Assembly (NCBI GenBank): GCA_036336795.1
Contig: JAYZFL010000007.1
Location: 20,674 to 84,673 of the forward strand
Direction of reading: 5' to 3'
Origin: UBA822 sp036336795
GTDB taxonomy: Bacteria; Gemmatimonadota; Gemmatimonadetes; Longimicrobiales; Gaopeijiaceae
Length of the DNA stretch: 64,000 nucleotides
In this document: piece by piece, positions 61,576 to 64,000 of the stretch
How the letters are laid out: each line of letters begins with the position of its first letter
Position numbering within the stretch: position 1 is the first letter of the stretch
The notes under the pieces: generated by a model
The model's input: the letters and a program-made list of their open reading frames with translations, nothing else
What the model was told of the DNA's origin: nothing
Databases searched by the model: none
Translations under genes and position numbers: made by a program

Positions 61576-62381
61576 AGTTGAATCTTCTGTTCTAGGGCGA
61601 ATTGACCTTCTGCACTCCGTGATCCTGGAACAACGACGGCGCCTGTCGGGATTGTGAGAGGTTGAGTGGGTGAGGCACAGTAGGTTCGCTTCCGAACCAA
61701 GTCGTAAACTGTGGTCGAGGACGTAAGCTGGACCCCTGGAGCTAGTACGGCCCGTTCCTCTACCAGGGTGCCCTCAAAGACTCCTGCGTTCCCTCCGACG
61801 AGGACGTCGTCTTCGATGACCACAGGTCTGAGGTTGACGGGCTCGAGGACACCGCCAAGTTGTGCTCCGGCACTCAGATGGACCCGCTGCCCGACCTGTG
61901 CGCATGAGCCGACCAGAGCGTGAGAGTCGATCATGGTGTCGCGACCCACGAATGCCCCGATGTTGACGAACGCGGGAGGCATGATAATCACGTTTGGGCC
62001 TAGAAACGCACCGGAGCGGACCGAGGACCCTCCAGGTACAATGCGGATGTTATCCTCAACCCCTCGTGTATCTCGAAGGGGAAGCGTGTCCTTATCGAAG
62101 TATGGTGCGGGTACGGCCGGTAACTCTTGCGTTCGGCCGATACGAAACGCGAGAAGGATGCCCTCCTTCACCCACTCCACAGCCCGCCACTCCCCGTTCT
62201 CCTTCCGGGCTGCGCGCACTGTTCCGCAGGCTAAAGCGTCCAGAAGCCTGTTCACGTCCTCACGCGCGGCCTCGAGGTCGATTCTCTCCTTACAATCCGC
62301 CCAATGGAGGATCGCGGCCTCGAGTGATTCTTGGTCTCCCTCTTCTGGTGGGTTCTCGTTGAGCACGCTCGTGGAATCCAT
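61500..62381 (-). CDS. dapD: Tetrahydrodipicolinate N-succinyltransferase
   Basis: A 293-residue left-handed beta-helix acyltransferase of lysine/diaminopimelate synthesis. The hexapeptide coil is visible through VRSGAFLGPNVIIMPPAFVN, NIGAFVGRDTMIDSHALVGS and VHLSAGAQLGGVLEP. It adds a succinyl (or acetyl) group to tetrahydrodipicolinate. It is the last gene of the minus-strand lysC-dapB-dapA-dapD run, two bases after dapA. Confidence 0.92.
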   Translation of the reverse strand: MDSTSVLNENPPEEGDQESLEAAILHWADCKERIDLEAAREDVNRLLDALACGTVRAARKENGEWRAVEWVKEGILLAFRIGRTQELPAVPAPYFDKDTLPLRDTRGVEDNIRIVPGGSSVRSGAFLGPNVIIMPPAFVNIGAFVGRDTMIDSHALVGSCAQVGQRVHLSAGAQLGGVLEPVNLRPVVIEDDVLVGGNAGVFEGTLVEERAVLAPGVQLTSSTTVYDLVRKRTYCASPTQPLTIPTGAVVVPGSRSAEGQFALEQKIQLYAPIIVKYRDASTDDATALEETLR

Positions 62382-62383
62382 GA

Positions 62384-63310
62384 TCAGCTTCCCTCCACTT
62401 CTTCCAAGACCCCTGCCTCGATTAGAGCATTTCGTAAGACCACCTTTGACTCGGGTGCCGCAGGTACTAGAGGAAGACGATAGCGTGCTTTCATACGGCC
62501 CATCAGCTCGAGAGCAGCTTTGACAGGTACAGGGTTGGTCTCAACAAAGTTGGCGAGCATGAGGGGCAAGAGCCGGTAGTGCAACTCTCGGGCCCGATCA
62601 AATTCTCCTTCGAGAAGAGCCACCACCATTTGCGACATTGATAACGGTGCTTCGTTAGCAACTACCGAGATAACTCCGTCTGCTCCCGCGGCCATGAGAG
62701 GGAATGTCAGGCTGTCTTCTCCGGAGAGCACCACGAACCTCTCGGGCCGCGCTTTGAGAAGAGTCATAGCCTGCTCCATATCTCCGGACGCCTCCTTCAC
62801 ACCGACGATGTTTTCCACCTCCGCCAGTTCGAGAACAGTTTCTGGCAATACGTTCGACGCTGTGCGCCCTGGTACGTTGTAGATAACGATGGGGCAGTCA
62901 ACTGCATCTGCCAGTGCCCGGTAGTGTTCAATAAGTCCTCGTTGGCTCGGCTTGTTGTAGGCCGGGCTCACCGAAAGGATACCGTCTGCTCCAGCTTTGC
63001 GTGCTGCGCGTGCTCGTTTGATCACGTCCGCTGTATTGCTACCGCCGGCTCCCGCTAGCACGGTAGCGCGGCCCCGCGCTGTATCCACAGCCTCTCGGAT
63101 TATCGACTGCTGCTCTTGAGCTGACAGCGTCAAGCTCTCTCCGGTGCTGCCGCACGGAACCAAGACTTGGACACCGTGCTCGATTTGAAATTCGACATGA
63201 TCACGATATGTCACCATATCTACAGATCTGTCTTCCTTGAACGGAGTGATAAGAGCCACCCCGACACCTTCGAAAGAGGAAGAATCTCGTTGCTCGGTTG
63301 CGGTCACCAT
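62384..63310 (-). CDS. dapA: 4-hydroxy-tetrahydrodipicolinate synthase
   Basis: A 308-residue TIM-barrel aldolase that condenses pyruvate with aspartate semialdehyde. VALITPFKEDRSVD opens the barrel, VPCGSTGESLTLS is the substrate loop, and the Schiff-base lysine lies in VENIVGVKEASGD. The Tyr of the proton relay is in CPIVIYNVPGRTA. The ATG at 63310 overlaps the end of the shortened dapB by seven bases. Confidence 0.95.
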   Translation of the reverse strand: MVTATEQRDSSSFEGVGVALITPFKEDRSVDMVTYRDHVEFQIEHGVQVLVPCGSTGESLTLSAQEQQSIIREAVDTARGRATVLAGAGGSNTADVIKRARAARKAGADGILSVSPAYNKPSQRGLIEHYRALADAVDCPIVIYNVPGRTASNVLPETVLELAEVENIVGVKEASGDMEQAMTLLKARPERFVVLSGEDSLTFPLMAAGADGVISVVANEAPLSMSQMVVALLEGEFDRARELHYRLLPLMLANFVETNPVPVKAALELMGRMKARYRLPLVPAAPESKVVLRNALIEAGVLEEVEGS

Positions 63311-63630
63311 GATAGCGAGAAGTTAGGCTCGTAAATGAGACCAGTCCACGCGTTTTCTGTGGCGGTAGTGGTACGCCCAGGCTCAGCGTGCCATCGGGTG
63401 GAATCGATCACCGCGTCCAACCCAGCTCGTGCGAGTTCTCTGATGTTCTGAATGATCGCTGAATGGACACTGAACTCGATAGCCACATCAACGTCACACA
63501 ACGCCTCGGAAGTTACTCCCTCTGAGCCGTGTGCTAGATTAATTCGAGCCACGAGGTCGTGGGCTTTCGCTAAAGCTTCCTGCTCGACGATTCGACCCAT
63601 TCTTCCATACCCTACGAGTGCGATCTTAAT
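63304..63630 (-). pseudogene. dapB: Truncated dihydrodipicolinate reductase (N-terminal half only)
   Basis: About 108 residues, where full DapB has 240-270. The nucleotide-binding start KIALVGYGRMGRIVEQEALA and DVAIEFSVHSAIIQNIREL are clear, and the family's NFS motif appears in YEPNFSLSW, right at the stop. The entire C-terminal catalytic and tetramer domain (HHxxKxDAPSGTA region) is missing because dapA begins there. The GTTGW cofactor motif reads DSTRW. No ATG, GTG or TTG is near the conserved start; ATT at 63630 has GGAGAG upstream. A decayed gene, a reduced protein or an assembly deletion are all possible. Confidence 0.7.
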
Positions 63631-63998
63631 GCCCGGCTCTCTCCGTCCTGCCTCAACTCGATAAGTGAAAGATGGAGCCTTCTGACAAGCTCGGGGGCCT
63701 CGGCCTCGTCCACTACGAAGCTGATGCTGACGTCCGAAGCCTGGGAGATCAAGTAGACAGGGGTCTTCTCGACAGCCCAAAACGCCAATGCGTCGATGCG
63801 AGGTTCCCGCAGCAAACCACTTCCCACGACTGTAACAGTGGAGAGATCCCCAACGACGTCGACCTCCGCGAACTCCGAAAGCTCGAGTTGGACTTTGGCC
63901 AATTCTTTATCGCGGTCAATCGTGAACGCTGTGCTACTATGAGATGTAGCCACCAAGTCCACGGGGACTTTGTGCTGGGCTAGAACCTCGAAGACTCT
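63612..63998 (-). CDS. lysC: Aspartate kinase, C-terminal ACT region (partial)
   Basis: The last 128 residues of aspartokinase; the gene enters from beyond the right edge. The tandem ACT regulatory fold is seen in VFEVLAQHKVPVDLVATSHS, then VTVVGSGLLREPRIDALAFW and TPVYLISQASDVSISFVVDE. ACT domains usually bind lysine or threonine for feedback control. The stop overlaps dapB by 19 bases and the strand and order fit a lysine operon. Confidence 0.85.
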   Translation of the reverse strand, partial: RVFEVLAQHKVPVDLVATSHSSTAFTIDRDKELAKVQLELSEFAEVDVVGDLSTVTVVGSGLLREPRIDALAFWAVEKTPVYLISQASDVSISFVVDEAEAPELVRRLHLSLIELRQDGESRALRSHS

Positions 63999-64000
63999 GG

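Noticed and set aside
1..64000. tRNA, rRNA, CRISPR, transposon or prophage signals
   Set aside because: Reading the gaps on both strands I found no T-loop/acceptor pattern, no regularly spaced repeats, and no transposase, integrase or phage structural gene.

Overview
The window looks like a chromosomal segment of a free-living Gram-negative bacterium, most likely a member of the Gemmatimonadota (inference). The reasons are the CBM9-like/DUF5916 outer-membrane protein, the paired M16 peptidases, a TamA/TamB pair, a succinylase-type lysine cluster, many GTG and TTG starts, moderately high GC by eye and long runs of tightly overlapping genes. Nearly all of it is housekeeping DNA. I saw no tRNA, rRNA, CRISPR array, insertion sequence or phage gene.

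Layout. 1-7.8 kb: the end of a phosphoglycerate mutase, a TPR protein, an M16 peptidase pair, a Nudix hydrolase, an ECF sigma/anti-sigma pair, holA and a SPOR-domain protein. 7.9-11.2 kb: a copper P-type ATPase followed by a 27-residue membrane peptide, then a Tat-exported NADP-binding protein. 11.3-24.2 kb: mutS, a TonB-C lipoprotein, a CBS-type PLP enzyme, ddl, a rhomboid protease, an EF-G paralogue, yebC, ruvCAB and queA. 24.3-28.2 kb (minus strand): the DUF5916 protein and an exported rhodanese. 28.2-39.9 kb: tgt, yajC, def, fmt, thiE, thiS, thiG, rsmB, a PASTA protein, a TlpA-like thioredoxin, a YbbR protein, tsaD, lgt and a phosphoesterase. 40.2-46.9 kb: tamA and tamB. 47.1-52.5 kb: uvrA, a YbjN-like protein, pspA and a D-amino-acid aminotransferase. 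52.6-61.3 kb: a cell-wall salvage locus. 61.5-64.0 kb (minus strand): lysC, dapB, dapA and dapD.

The most coherent accessory system is the salvage locus. It holds an exo-muramidase (NamZ), a NagZ-type lipoprotein, a second NagZ fused to an AmiE-like serine amidase/esterase, a sodium:solute symporter and a GlcNAc-kinase-family protein, next to a D-amino-acid aminotransferase. Together these could strip muropeptides outside the cytoplasm, import the sugars and phosphorylate them.

Other points worth a look are a dapB gene cut down to its nucleotide-binding half, two genes whose best start codon is CTG, four-base NTGA stop/start overlaps using all four first bases, a terminator-like hairpin inside the EF-G paralogue, and the small peptide behind copA.
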